Part shown: in pieces, positions 1 to 6,368 of the stretch
Numbering within the stretch: position 1 is the stretch's first letter
Layout: every line of letters begins with the position of its first letter
Assembly: GCA_002887195.1 (NCBI GenBank)
Contig: PJAB01001738.1
Location: 1 to 12,552 of the forward strand
Direction: 5' to 3'
Source: Chrysochromulina parva
Taxonomy: Eukaryota; Haptophyta; Prymnesiales; Chrysochromulinaceae
DNA: 12,552 nucleotides
Notes under the pieces: generated by a model
The model's input: only the letters and a program-made list of their open reading frames with translations
Databases searched by the model: none
Told to the model about the DNA's origin: nothing
Translations under genes and position numbers: made by a program

Positions 1-572
1 ATGACCAATCGTTGACCGCAGTCAGTACAGTCGGTGCCGATGCGGCAACCTGAAAACTCGGAACCCTCACCACCATCGTTGCACACATCGTTGTTGTGCA
101 GGACGATTGTCACCGGCCCGATCTCGCCTTGCACTGTGATCGTGCACGTGTCGTCACACCAGTACAACGGCGAAGCACACTCGCAAAAGGTTGAAGGAGA
201 AGGCGATGGTTGAGGAGGTGAAGGCGGTGGTGGTGAGGGCGGCGGCGGACGCGGAGGTGGCGAGGGCGGCGGTGGTGAAGGCGGCGGTGGCGAGGGCGGT
301 GGTGAGGGCGGTGGTGGTGAGGGCGGCGGTGGTGAGGGCGGTGGTGAGGGCGCAGTCTGCAGTGCACGGCCGTGGCTTGGCAGATGCTGGAAGGAGTGCG
401 CCGAAGGCTTCGGCAACTCATTACGCTCGACCTGGACCGTCGAGGCGCCCGCCGCAAACGCGGGCGCGATGAAGAAGGCAAAAAATATGAAGAGGGCGCG
501 GTGAAGATTCAAATATGAACAGGGTGTAGAGGTCGCGCTGTCGGCGACGAGCAGGAAGCGCCCGCCGCGCAT
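1..572 (-). CDS. Secreted Ser-Pro-rich, Cys-rich surface protein (partial, runs off left edge)
   Basis: The minus-strand frame starting at ATG 572-570 stays open to position 1, so the 3' part is outside the window. After about 27 residues comes a hydrophobic stretch, ALFIFFAFFIAPAFA, ending in AFA followed by AGAS, a good signal-peptide cleavage context. A short spacer leads to an (S)PPPP-type array (about 345 down to 198, with one Arg) like the rods of algal and plant cell-wall glycoproteins. The last 60 or so residues are Cys-rich, with the pattern C-x-DDTC ... VCNDGGEGSEF-x2-C-x4-DC-x2-CG. Modules of this DDGG/GSE/TDC-x-DCG type recur in secreted proteins of algae (family knowledge from memory). 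Inference: extracellular or cell-surface glycoprotein; function unknown. The start codon is the first ATG before the signal peptide, but a later start cannot be excluded. It is divergently arranged with the gene at 1180. Confidence 0.75.
   Translation of the reverse strand, partial: MRGGRFLLVADSATSTPCSYLNLHRALFIFFAFFIAPAFAAGASTVQVERNELPKPSAHSFQHLPSHGRALQTAPSPPPSPPPPSPPPPSPPPSPPPPSPPPPSPPPRPPPPSPPPPSPPQPSPSPSTFCECASPLYWCDDTCTITVQGEIGPVTIVLHNNDVCNDGGEGSEFSGCRIGTDCTDCGQRLV
198..347 (-). repeat. SPPPP-coding low-complexity tract
   Basis: A stretch of GGTGAGGGCGG-type units (plus strand) that reads Ser-Pro3-5 on the minus strand. Read in the other frames it gives spurious His/Arg-rich or Val/Ala-rich proteins, which should not be annotated. 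Confidence 0.85.
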
Positions 573-1179
573 GGTTTCGAAGGCGACGGGCGACGGGCGA
601 GGAGACGAAAAGGTGTGTTGGACTGTACAGCCCCTTATTACAGTATTCAGAACTTGAGCACGCGCGCGCACGCGCACGCGCGCGCCGCGCGGGGAGAATA
701 GACGTGACGGTAAGAAGACCGGGGGAGCCGGGACACCGGGACACACACGGTACCGGTAGAACAAGTGACTGACGACTGACCGTCTGTACCACAAAATGGA
801 TTTGTGAGAATAGAGGATCGTCATACAAAATCGAATCTCATGAGATTCTCCGCCGTTCAGCTGAGGTATGAGCCAGACAAAAAGCTCTATAGGACGTTTG
901 CCACACCAGCGCGCCGGGCGTAACCCAATTGGCGGAACGGCGTCACGATACACTCAAGTCATCTACTATTTAGGGGTAGGGCGCTAGCGCGCGCGGGGGG
1001 CTAGGGGTGTGCTATTACATATTAGTCAGTCAGTCACTCACGTCAGGAGCTCAGGACCTTCAGTATCACGGAGTGTAGTGTAGACTCCGTGTCAGAACAG
1101 TACGCGACCCGGAGCGCGCGCCGCGATCTGTTTGATCGTCAGCGTCGTGTTGAGCACGGCGTCGGCCGCCACCGCGTGA
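573..1179. promoter_or_regulatory. Intergenic region between divergent genes (probable bidirectional promoter)
   Basis: About 607 bases separate the two divergent starts at 572 (minus) and 1180 (plus). No credible coding frame, tRNA or snRNA was found. It contains an alternating purine-pyrimidine run (658-685) and a second CG-rich run near 987-998. No clear TATA box could be assigned. Calling it a promoter is inference from the divergent layout. Confidence 0.4.
658..685. repeat. Alternating purine-pyrimidine CG/CA run (Z-DNA-prone)
   Basis: Twenty-eight consecutive bases alternate purine and pyrimidine, mostly CG with a few CA steps, about 100 bases upstream of the minus-strand start at 572. 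Such runs can adopt Z-DNA near promoters; here that is only a possibility. Confidence 0.6.
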
Positions 1180-4094
1180 ATGAGCTCCGAGCCGCTCGAG
1201 GCGCCAGTGCTGGGCGTGCCCCGCGGCAAGCGCCGGCCGGGCGAGCCGCCTGCGTCCATCTTTGAGCACGACGAGGAAGAGATGCTCAAACGCGGCGAGG
1301 CGACGGTCGAGTGGGTGACCGCGATGTACACGCGGCTGACGACGGAGGGCTCGGACATGCGGCGCGGCGCGGTGCTCCTCGGCACCGTCGCGGACGCCTT
1401 CCCACGGCTCAAGGATGCGCTCGCCGACGCCTCGGTCGCCGCCGAGGACGTCGAGGGCGTGTGGGTCGTGCCGCCGTTCGTCCTCAAGGACCTACCGGCG
1501 GATCTGCGCTGGCACGATGTGCGCGGTCGGCTCAGCCCGTTCCTGAAGAACAACTTGTGGCGGCGCATCGATGCCGAGGTGCGCGCGGGCCGCGCCGTCG
1601 ACTTCCACCCGATGCGCCTCCAGCCCAACAATCTGGTCATCGCGCGCCATGTGCGCCCGTGGCGTGCGCTGCTCGGCGCGGCGCGGCGCCAACTGACATG
1701 GGCCAAGCTGCGGCGCGGCGCGCGCGACGCATACGCCGGCGCCACGCGAGAGCAGTGTGGTCGCCTCGTCGTGACCCTCTGGCCTTTCCCGTGGGGCTGG
1801 CTGCTCATCTGGATCCTGATCAATCTCATCCTCCTCGCCGCGTACGCTGCCCTGCCTGAGTGCACCTCCGATTGCTTCTGATTGCTTCTGATTGCTTCTG
1901 ATTGCTTCGGGTTGCTTCGGGTTGCTTCGGATTGCTTAAGCTTGCTTAAGATTGCTTCTGATTGCTTCTGATTGCTTCTGATTACTTCCGATTGCCTCTG
2001 ATTGCTCCGGATGCGTCCCCTCATCAGGTATCTCGTCACGAGCGCTGATTGCCACTGATTGCCACTGATTGCCTCTGATTGCTCCGGATGCGTCCCCTCA
2101 TCAGGTATCTCGCCACGAGCGCTGATTGCCTCTGATTGCCACTGATTGCCACTGATTGCCGCTGATTGCCTCTGATTGCCTCTGATTGCTCCGGATGCGT
2201 CCCCTCATCAGGTATCTCGCCACGAGCTTCGCGGTGCCCATCAGTGCGTACGATCTCGTCAATCTCGCTCTGGTGAACGTGATCGGCTTCGCGTACGCCT
2301 TGCGCGCGCGCGCCGACGCCGATACGGCGCTCGCGGACGCGGAGCGCTTCAAGACGGCCGGTAGCGTCGCACTGAGCCGAGGCAACCTGCAGGTCTGTGA
2401 TGGGCACTGATTGCCCTCCTCATCAAGGTCTGTGATGGGCACTGATTGCCCTCCTCATCAAGACGGCAGCGTGGGCGCCATCCCTCGAGGGCAACATGCA
2501 AGCGCTCACCACAGCGCCCCGTCCTCCCCACAGGTGGCCTTGTCGCAGTACCTCGAGGGCGAGGCCTGCGCAGCCAAGTTGCTCCCGATGGCAGGGCAGC
2601 TCAACGCGCAGTTCGCCGTCCGCGGACTTACGCTGCGTGTCGCCTGCCTGAACAACGCGGCGATCGTGCGCCTGCAGGAGAAGGACTGGGGCGCGGCGGC
2701 GGCGCTGTGCACGCGCGCGCTCGATCTCGAGCCGCCAGATGCGATCTCGCGCGCCAAGGCGCTCTTCCGGCGCGCGCTCGCGCGGACGAAACTGGGCGAC
2801 GCGCCGCAGGCCCTGCGCGACGTGCGCGAGGCACACCGGCTGGCGCCTCGTGATGGCGAGGTGCTCGGCGCGCTTCGGCTACTCGAGCTAGGGGCCGAGA
2901 TGGCATCTCGTCGGGGGGAGGAGGCCGACGAGATTGGATCTCGGCGCGGGGAGGCCGACGAGATTGGATCTCGGCGCGGGGAGGCCGACGAGATGTATTC
3001 TGCGTTCACGGCGCTCGCCGACCCGATGGCAGCGAGCGACGCGGCTGGGCTGGGCCAGTGGGCGCCCGATACGGCGCCCGCGCCCGATACGGCGCCAGAG
3101 CCCGGTACGGCGCCCGTGTCCGACACGGCGCCCGTGCCGCCAGCCGAGCGCGAGGTCATCAGTGCAAATCGGTCGGCTCGAGCACTCAAGTCATCAGCGT
3201 CATCAGAGTCATCAGAAGAGTCATCAGCGTCTTCCTCGGGGGTGGTGGCAGACGCGCCAGCACCGATGGCGACAGCGTCGACGGCAGCGCCAGCAGCAGC
3301 GTCAGTAGCGGCAGCAGCACCATCAGCAGAGGCACCAGCAGCGGCAGTGGCAACACCAACGGCAGCAGCAGCGGCAGCGCCAACACCAGCGGCAGCGGCG
3401 GCCCCCACGCTCAAGACGGCGCCATCGCTCAAGACGGCGCCCACGCCGACGGCTGCGGGCGTGCCCAAGACGGCGCACGACGCGCCCAAGACGGCGCGCA
3501 GGACGATCAAGGTTGCGTGGGCGCGGCGGTGGCTGGAGGCTCGGTTGGTCGGGTTAGCTTGCCATGCTGGCCACGGTGAGTGCGTCTGATTGCGTCTGAT
3601 TGCGTCTGATTGCGTCTGATTGCGTCTGAGTGCGTCTGATTGCGTCTGATCGCGCCCCTGATTGCGCCATGATTGCGTCTGATTGCGTCCCCCATCAGGT
3701 GAGGACGAGGGCACCATTCAGACCGGCTACCTGATGACGAGCGCTGGCGACTCGAAAGCTTGGCCTGCGATCGAGGCGTGGCCGGTGAGGCGGCTCACTG
3801 ATTGCGACTGATTGCCATCGACTCCATCGCAATCAGACTGATTGCGACTGATTGCCATCGAGGCGTGGCCGGTGAGGCGGCTCACTGATTGCGACTGATG
3901 GCGTCTCTCATTGCGCCCTTCATCAGGTGCGGACGGTAGCCCTCCGCGCGCTCACGAATCTGCGCGGCGAGGCGCATGTGAGCGACTCGGTGCCACGGCG
4001 AGGCGCGGCGCCCAATACGGCGCCCAAGCTCACGCGCGCGTTCGATCTAGCGTTCGATCTCGAGTGGATGGCGAAGCTGTCGGTTCGTGAGGGG

Positions 4095-4135
<41 letters not shown>

Positions 4136-4641
4136 CGGCGGTGGCGGCGCGGCCGGTCTGTATGCGGGCCGGCTGCGTGTCACCGAGATGGCATCGCATT
4201 GCGATCCGGATGAGTAAGTGGCCACTGATGGCCACTGATGGCCACTGATTGCCACTGATTGCCACTGATTGCCACTGATCCGGATGAGTCAGTGGACCGC
4301 CATCGACCAAAGATGGACCGCGCTGATTGCCACGGATGATCCGAGATTGCACCTCGCCATCCCAACTGCTGCTTGCAGCTGAGTACACCCTGATTGCGCC
4401 CCGATGACCTCCGATTGCCGCGGATGACGACGGCAGGTACGAGCTCCATTTCGTCTCCGATTCGGGCCCTGCCGAGGGCACTCCCGCGCTCTCAGAGCTC
4501 ATTAGCCTGATTGGGCCGTTACGGCGCGAGGCGGCGCGCCGGGCCAACGGGCGGCTCACGCAGCAGCTGTGGAAGCATCTGGACGAGTTCCGGGCGGCCT
4601 TTGAGGCGCTTGGCATTACGGAAGAGGACGGGCTGGAGTAG
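1180..4641 (+). CDS. Membrane-anchored TPR - Aha1_N domain protein (putative Hsp90 co-chaperone)
   Basis: Six exons (1180-1859, 2212-2392, 2534-3575, 3699-3784, 3927-4213, 4437-4641) join with consistent phases (2,0,1,0,2) to 826 residues. The ATG follows an in-frame TGA directly (1177-1179). Residues 1-200 are unrecognised. A strong hydrophobic segment lies at 201-225 and a weaker one near 236-256. A TPR domain spans about 262-400: LNNAAI and AKALFRRA match the carboxylate-clamp helices of Hsp90/Hsp70-binding TPRs, though the first helix has Ser where Asn is usual. Residues 404-610 are low-complexity (repeats, Ala/Pro/Ser). From about 612 to the end the protein fits the Aha1 N-terminal domain, with WARRWLEARLVGL, RGEAHVS, FDLAFDLEW, GRLRVTEM and a helical tail. 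A Gly tract interrupts this domain after the FDLEW strand. Aha1_N binds the Hsp90 middle domain and stimulates its ATPase. Inference: a membrane-tethered Hsp90 regulator that could grip Hsp90 at two sites. Exon structure is my own prediction. Confidence 0.78.
1860..2211 (+). other. Intron 1 of the TPR-Aha1_N gene
   Basis: The GT donor at 1860 and the acceptor CCCCTCATCAG ending at 2211 join two open frames in phase 2 and restore a Glu codon. About 25 units of a 10-bp repeat (GATTGCTTCT, GATTGCCACT and relatives) fill it. The acceptor region plus the first 16 bases of the next exon occur in three copies (see the repeat entry). Confidence 0.8.
1994..2227 (+). repeat. Three copies of the intron 1 acceptor and exon start
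   Basis: Copies lie at 1994-2053, 2071-2130 and 2178-2227. Each contains CTCCGGATGCGTCCCC, the acceptor TCATCAG and GTATCTCG(C/T)CACGAGC. The first two also share the following GCTGATTGCC. Only the third leads into an open coding frame. Splicing to the acceptors ending at 2027 or 2104 meets TGA within about ten codons. Confidence 0.9.
2391..2460 (+). repeat. 35-bp tandem duplication starting with AGGT
   Basis: Two identical 35-base units (2391-2425 and 2426-2460) each begin AGGTCTGTGATGGGC and end CCTCCTCATCA; a third AG follows at 2461. The first unit includes the exon end (AG) and the donor (GT). Confidence 0.95.
2393..2533 (+). other. Intron 2 of the TPR-Aha1_N gene
   Basis: CAG|GTCTGTG at 2393 joins CCCCACAG|GTGGCC (exon from 2534) in phase 0, giving GNLQVALSQYLE, the turn between helices of the first TPR. 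It is 141 bases, a multiple of three, but a TGA lies in frame. It contains a 2 x 35-bp tandem repeat and ends with the shared 3' module seen in two other introns. Confidence 0.85.
2495..2533 (+). repeat. Introner-like 3' module, copy 1
   Basis: ATGCAAGCGCTCACCACAGC followed by GCCCCGTCCTCCCCACAG forms the 3' end of intron 2, with a pyrimidine tract directly before the acceptor. It is nearly identical to 5697-5734 and resembles 5282-5325. Confidence 0.85.
2920..2994 (+). repeat. 30-bp coding tandem repeat (EIGSRRGEAD)
   Basis: Two full and one partial in-frame copies of a 30-base unit encode (D)EIGSRRGEAD in the linker just after the TPR domain. In-frame repetition suggests recent slippage in a disordered linker. 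Confidence 0.85.
3576..3698 (+). other. Intron 3 of the TPR-Aha1_N gene
   Basis: The CACG|GTGAGTGCG donor and CCCCCATCAG|GTGAGG acceptor join in phase 1 to give HAGHGEDEGTIQTGY. Almost the whole 123 bases are TCTGATTGCG 10-mers. The hexamer GGTGAG occurs at both exon borders, like a short target-site duplication. Confidence 0.82.
3770..3899 (+). repeat. 43-bp duplication of the intron 4 donor junction
   Basis: Positions 3770-3812 and 3857-3899 are identical over 43 bases. The unit includes the last 15 exon bases (ATCGAGGCGTGGCCG) and the donor GTGAGGCGG. Confidence 0.95.
3785..3926 (+). other. Intron 4 of the TPR-Aha1_N gene
   Basis: TGGCCG|GTGAGG to CCCTTCATCAG|GTGCGG joins in phase 0 (AWPVRTVAL). 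It holds CTGATTGCG/CTGATTGCC units and a small hairpin around 3808-3836. A perfect 43-base copy of the donor junction makes a second potential donor at 3872. Confidence 0.8.
4089..4149 (+). repeat. GGC trinucleotide tract in coding exon (poly-Gly)
   Basis: A GGC/GGT run encodes about 20 glycines within exon 5 of the TPR-Aha1_N gene, placed between the predicted FDLEW strand and the GRLRVTEM strand of the Aha1_N fold. It is probably a loop insertion and is length-unstable. Confidence 0.9.
4214..4436 (+). other. Intron 5 of the TPR-Aha1_N gene
   Basis: The donor GTAAGT at 4214 and acceptor GACGACGGCAG ending at 4436 join in phase 2 (DPDEYELHF). Seven GCCACTGAT(G/T)-type 10-mers come first, then less repetitive sequence. 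A 19-base copy of the donor junction (4203-4221) recurs at 4277-4295 with one mismatch and includes 11 exon bases. The acceptor differs from both acceptor types of the other introns. Confidence 0.82.
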
Positions 4642-4715
4642 ATCGCTCAGTAAAACTTTGTGAAAACGAAGAGTGTCACCGCGTGAAGAAGTCGTTTTCG
4701 GTGAGGGTGTGAACA

Positions 4716-6208
4716 ATGAGCGTCTCGAAGCTGTCCGTCGTGCCCGGCGAGCCCACGGCAGCGACTACCATCCTCGGAGAGGACTTTCCGATCATCTGCG
4801 AGGCCTGCCTCGGCCCGAACCCGTACACGCGCATGATCAAGTCACCGATGTCCGCGGAGTGCAAAATCTCGAGCACGCCCTTCACCTCGTTCCGATGGCA
4901 GGGCGCGATGCGCCGCTGGAAGTCGACGATCGTGTGCCCGGCGGTGGCGCGCGAGAAGAACTGCTGCCAGGCGTGCCTCGCGGATCTCGAGTACGGCGTG
5001 CCCTTCCACGTGCGCGACCATGTGATGGACGCCCTCGGTGAGGAGCGCGTGCCGACCTCTGACGTGAGCAAGCAGTGGCACTGGGCCAACAAGAAGCAGA
5101 GGCTGCTGGACGCGCAGGCGGACGCGGGCGGCTACGACACGTACGAGAAGCTGCACGCGCACATCGACAAGCTGCGCGAGCTCGCCGCGCTCGATCCCGG
5201 CCCGGTCGTCTGGCAACAGCGCAGGGCGCCGCTCACGCCGCAGGAGCAGGTACGTTGATTGCCACTGATGACCTGCCTTGCATGGAAGCGCTCACCACGG
5301 CGCACCCATCCCGCCCATCGAGCAGGAGGCGCTCAAGCAGCGCCGACAGTCCGAACGGCGCCCCCCCTCAGACGCGAGCGTCACCTCGCTCTTCGTGGGC
5401 GGCGTACCGCCGTCGGTCGACAAGAAGGAGTTGCTCCCGTACTTTCTCGCGTACGGCGAGGTGCGCGCGTGCTCAGCGCGTCTGATTGCGCCTGATTGCC
5501 CCCGTACTTTCTCGCGTACGGCGAGGTGCGCGCGAGCTCAGCGCGTCTGATGGCCGCTGATGGCCGCTGATGGCCGCTGATGGCCGCTGATGGCCGCTGA
5601 TGGCCGCTGATGGCCGCTGATGGCCGCTGATGAGCTCCGATGAGCACTCGGTATGCACAGGTGCGAGGAGCTCGTGGTCGATGCACAGCGCCTCGCATGC
5701 AAGCGCTCACCACGGCGCCCCGTCCTCCCCACAGGTGCGAGAGCTCGTGGTCGATGCACAGCGCCTCGCCGCGGTCGTTACGTATCGAGAGCGCGCGTCC
5801 GCCGAGGTTGCATGCGCCGCGCTCAACGGCTGCCTCACCGTGCGAGGCTCGCGCTGCCGCGTCATGTGGGCGCGAAAGCGGGGCGGGGGCAGCGGCGGGG
5901 GCGGGGGCGGCGCCGAGGCGGGCGCGATGCGCGTGCATGACCATTACGGCGAAGGCGCCGTATCGGGCGGAGGGGGGCCGCCGCCGCCGCCGCCGCCGCC
6001 GCCTACCGGCATTGCAGTCTCCTATGGAAGCAGGGGAAGGGGGGTGGCGAACACGCCGACCATGTGGCTGCCGCCCGGCGTGCGCCCGGCACCTGGCACC
6101 CGCCCGCCGCCCGGCATCAAGCGTGCGGCGACCGGAGCGGACGGCCCCGCTTCAGCTGTTTACCCTTCGATGGATCCAAATCGGACAGGAATGCGGCCGG
6201 AGGCGTGA
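4716..6208 (+). CDS. RBM22/Slt11-like pre-mRNA splicing factor lacking the CCCH finger
   Basis: Three exons (4716-5249, 5326-5460, 5735-6208; phases 0,0) give 380 residues; an in-frame TGA at 4710 precedes the ATG. The N-terminus fits the RBM22/Slt11/Ecm2 zinc-binding region: DFPIICEACLGPNPYTRM, FTSFRW, CCQACLADLEYGVP, VRD and SDVSK. An RRM follows at about 199-270 (LFVGGVPPSVDKKEL; LAYGEVRELVV across the second splice junction). The tail is Gly- and Pro-rich and ends with YPSMDPNRTG, as in the family. Human RBM22 is about 420 residues. Here the CCCH finger normally between the N-terminal region and RRM is missing, and two N-terminal Cys positions are Ser52 and Val77. RBM22 acts in the activated spliceosome, contacting U6 snRNA and the pre-mRNA near the catalytic centre. 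This may be a divergent ortholog or a paralog. The second acceptor (5325) is the least certain junction. The upstream neighbour ends 74 bases away. Confidence 0.83.
5250..5325 (+). other. Intron 1 of the RBM22-like gene
   Basis: CAG|GTACGTTGATTGCC starts it; the acceptor is best placed after CATCGAGCAG at 5325, phase 0. AGs ending at 5322, 5340 and 5349 would also keep frame. It is the shortest intron (76 bases), with one TGATTGCCAC unit and a diverged copy of the shared 3' module. GAGCAGG occurs at both borders. Confidence 0.65.
5282..5325 (+). repeat. Introner-like 3' module, copy 2 (diverged)
   Basis: ATGGAAGCGCTCACCACGGC matches the other two copies with one or two changes; the pyrimidine part has diverged and is followed by the acceptor region. 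Confidence 0.7.
5436..5550 (+). repeat. 50-bp duplication of the donor junction
   Basis: Positions 5436-5485 and 5501-5550 match at 49 of 50 bases. The unit spans 25 exon bases (CCCGTACTTTCTCGCGTACG...), the donor GTGCGCGCG and the first repeat-like bases. Confidence 0.95.
5551..5630 (+). repeat. Eight perfect 10-bp repeats (TGGCCGCTGA)
   Basis: Eight identical copies in tandem within the intron. Each copy supplies CTGAT and a TGA. They are far more uniform than the other intron arrays, which suggests recent expansion. Confidence 0.97.
5657..5769 (+). repeat. Duplication of the acceptor-side exon start
   Basis: ACAG plus GTGCGAGGAGCTCGTGGTCG... at 5657-5696 repeats the true exon start at 5731-5769, with one extra G. 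Using the upstream acceptor (5660) without removing the rest would shift the frame. Confidence 0.9.
5697..5734 (+). repeat. Introner-like 3' module, copy 3
   Basis: ATGCAAGCGCTCACCACGGC followed by GCCCCGTCCTCCCCACAG ends this intron. It differs from 2495-2533 by a single base in this core. Confidence 0.85.
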
Positions 6209-6368
6209 TCTCGATCTGTCCATGTTGTAAGATGTCAAACATGTTCCCACTGAAGGATGTTCCCCCCATCTCGTTCCCCCGCTTTTGTGACACTAGCGCT
6301 GTAGTGGGCTTCGTCTTGTGCCACGAGGTCGGAAGTCGCAAGTCTCCAGGGGTTGACGCGCGCGGGCG

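Larger units (their letters stand above)
5461..5734 (+). other. Intron 2 of the RBM22-like gene
   Basis: GGCGAG|GTGCGCGCG to CCCCACAG|GTGCGAGAG joins in phase 0 to give GEVRELVV, which aligns with the RRM core of RBM22. It contains eight perfect TGGCCGCTGA units, a 50-base copy of the upstream junction, a copy of the downstream exon start and the shared 3' module. GAGGTGCG or AGGTGCG occurs at both borders. Confidence 0.85.

Noticed and set aside
191..472. Plus-strand Val/Ala-rich frame and minus-strand His/Arg-rich frame (110-481)
   Set aside because: Both are shadows of the minus-strand SPPPP tract of the signal-peptide protein, which has better sequence features and a Cys-rich module.
421..828. 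Minus-strand 135-residue frame
   Set aside because: It overlaps the signal-peptide gene in another frame and shows no domain or homology that I recognise.
1092..2039. Long minus-strand frame rich in SNQKQSEAIRS-like repeats (similar ones at 2036-2407, 4047-4616, 5381-5944)
   Set aside because: It is the antisense reading of the 10-bp intron arrays, which have no stops on that strand. The peptides are repeats of the same unit, not a protein family.
1860..2211. CRISPR-like reading of the regular repeats
   Set aside because: The repeats are 10 bases in direct tandem without spacers and lie in a eukaryotic intron.
2506..3717. Minus-strand 403-residue frame
   Set aside because: It is antisense to the TPR exon, low-complexity Ala/Gly/Ser, and ends in repeat-derived sequence.
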